The notes under the pieces were generated by a model, which had not been told where the DNA came from, made no database searches, and saw only the letters and a program-made list of their open reading frames with translations. A program made the position numbers and the translations under genes. A stretch of DNA of 36,944 bases from Gammaproteobacteria bacterium (GTDB taxonomy: Bacteria; Pseudomonadota; Gammaproteobacteria; Chromatiales; Chromatiaceae): positions 1 to 36,944 of the forward strand of contig JAJRZI010000013.1 in NCBI GenBank assembly GCA_024275295.1, written 5' to 3'. Position 1 is the stretch's first letter, and each line of letters starts with the position of its first letter. Shown one piece after another: positions 35,996 through 36,944 of this stretch.

Positions 35996-36944
35996 CTAAC
36001 GAGAAACAGGCAAAGGACGCAGCCCTGCCATTGTTGTAGCAATGCTCTCCAATAGCTGCCAGATATCCCCTTTTTCCTGCCCCTTTATCGTCCGGTCGCC
36101 ACGCGCACAAAGCGCAAGAAGTTGCTGCCAACGCCTGCATTTCAATCGAGCAAGACCTTGACGCACCACCGCTTTGCGTTGATTCCAGACCCGCTGAGCA
36201 GCCATTGCCTGATCCGCTGACTGCCCTCCTCGCTCCATCGCATAGGCCATGCTGGCCAACTGGCGAATCTCACGCGCCAATGCCCAGAGCACCACGGTCG
36301 GCGGAATGCCTTCTGCACGAAGCCCAGCAAGCATGCGCATCACCCTTGCTGATTTTCCCATCAGCGCACTGTCCACTAAACCAAAAACATCAAAGCGTGC
36401 GCTGTCAGCAACAGACTCTATCAATTTTTCTACGGTGATGACCCCTGGGCCATTCAGCAGTAATAGCTTGTCAATCTCTTGTGCGGCTGCCAGCAGATTA
36501 CCCTCCACCCGCTCAGCCATCATCGGCACCACTTCAGCTTCCGGAACCAGGCCATTTTTTCGCAGTCGCTGCTCGATCCATGATGGTAATCGCTGATCAT
36601 CTATTGGCCAGATTTGAACCAGCACACCGCACTTATCCAGGGACTTCACCCACTTACTGCTTTGTTGAGAACGATCCAGCTTGGGTGATGTGATAAGCAG
36701 CAGGGTATCTGCTGGCGGTCTTGCTGCATATTCAACAAGGGCCTGGCTCCCATTGCGACCTATAGCAGCACTGGAGAGGCGCAGGTCAATAACACGTTTC
36801 TCTGCAAACAGGGAGAGGCTATTCGCTTCAGCAGTCAGCTCATTCCAATCAAATCCTTTACCTGCATCCAGGATCTCGCGGCTGCTATAGCCTGCATCTT
36901 TTGCAGCACGGCGAACAGCATCAGCTGATTCACCCAGCTGAAGC
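35996..36944 (-). CDS. holA: DNA polymerase III delta subunit (partial)
   Basis: The minus strand is open from the window edge to a TAG at 35998-35996, about 315 residues. Recognisable HolA segments are LQLGESADAVRRAAKDAG, GFDWNELTAEANSLSLFAEKRVIDLRL, DTLLLITSPKLDRSQQSSKWVKSL, MMAERVEGNLLAAAQEIDKLLLL, DSARFDVFGLVDSALMG and VLWALAREIRQL. Delta opens the beta clamp in the clamp loader; the N-terminal 20-30 residues lie outside the window. The apparent start at 36649 (GTG) is internal; homology clearly extends upstream. It is uninterrupted by stops. In gammaproteobacteria it usually follows lptE, which is to the right. Confidence 0.95.
   Translation of the reverse strand, partial: LQLGESADAVRRAAKDAGYSSREILDAGKGFDWNELTAEANSLSLFAEKRVIDLRLSSAAIGRNGSQALVEYAARPPADTLLLITSPKLDRSQQSSKWVKSLDKCGVLVQIWPIDDQRLPSWIEQRLRKNGLVPEAEVVPMMAERVEGNLLAAAQEIDKLLLLNGPGVITVEKLIESVADSARFDVFGLVDSALMGKSARVMRMLAGLRAEGIPPTVVLWALAREIRQLASMAYAMERGGQSADQAMAAQRVWNQRKAVVRQGLARLKCRRWQQLLALCARGDRTIKGQEKGDIWQLLESIATTMAGLRPLPVSR

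Noticed and set aside
1-36944. CRISPR array, tRNA or rRNA genes
   Set aside because: No regularly spaced direct repeats and no recognisable structural RNA were found by eye on either strand.

Overview
The window looks like chromosomal DNA of a respiratory, probably denitrifying gammaproteobacterium. Evidence is the proteobacterial housekeeping set (holA, comM, ubiK, pckA, cheV), a cytochrome cd1 nitrite reductase, several exported c-type haem proteins and a PEP-CTERM protein. Gene order and content would suit a sulfur-oxidising lineage (free-living or symbiotic), but no sulfur gene is present, so that placement is weak inference. All three stop codons end intact genes.

Layout. 1-380: 5' part of cheV on the minus strand, with a possible sigma-28 promoter. 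689-2290: pckA with a terminator. 2381-3927: a tetrahaem-type exported cytochrome, a Tll0287-like monohaem protein and a small DUF2892 membrane protein. 3952-3995: a perfect 19-bp-arm palindrome between DUF2892 and the divergent envelope operon. 4016-9391: RND/MMPL exporter, LolA-like protein, outer-membrane beta-barrel protein (broken by one stop) and CoA-binding protein. 9627-11903: acyltransferase/hydrolase fusion. 11976-12602: PEP-CTERM protein with a good sigma-54 promoter candidate. 12904-15173: comM, a 163-bp MITE-like element touching the ubiK stop codon, ubiK and a tandem CDGSH protein. 15273-16200: DUF4124 protein and a UPF0178 protein with an internal TAG. 16201-16484: a 284-bp nested inverted-repeat element. 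16529-19593: small hypothetical gene, an operator-like palindrome and a P2-type cation ATPase broken by one TAG. 19664-27174: two overlapping paralogous hybrid histidine kinases on the minus strand, each interrupted by one in-frame stop. 27413-32113: purple acid phosphatase, CotH-like exported protein and, divergently, a Pycsar-effector-like membrane domain fused to DUF3616, again with an in-frame stop. 32178-33261: two small exported proteins. 33591-35928: FNR/DNR-like site, nirS and a monohaem cytochrome c. 35996-36944: holA, cut by the window end.

Working together. The 4016-8931 genes form an inner membrane-periplasm-outer membrane set of the kind expected for lipid or hydrophobic-compound export. 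nirS and the following cytochrome form a nitrite-reduction unit whose haem d1 biosynthesis genes must lie elsewhere. The tandem kinases are redox or small-molecule sensors; one carries a c-type haem motif.

The most unusual features are (i) six otherwise intact genes each interrupted by exactly one TAA or TAG with no frameshift, (ii) the PycTM-DUF3616 fusion beside a CotH-like protein and a purple acid phosphatase, and (iii) two structured mobile-element-like repeats. Function calls rest on motif recognition by eye; no database search was run.
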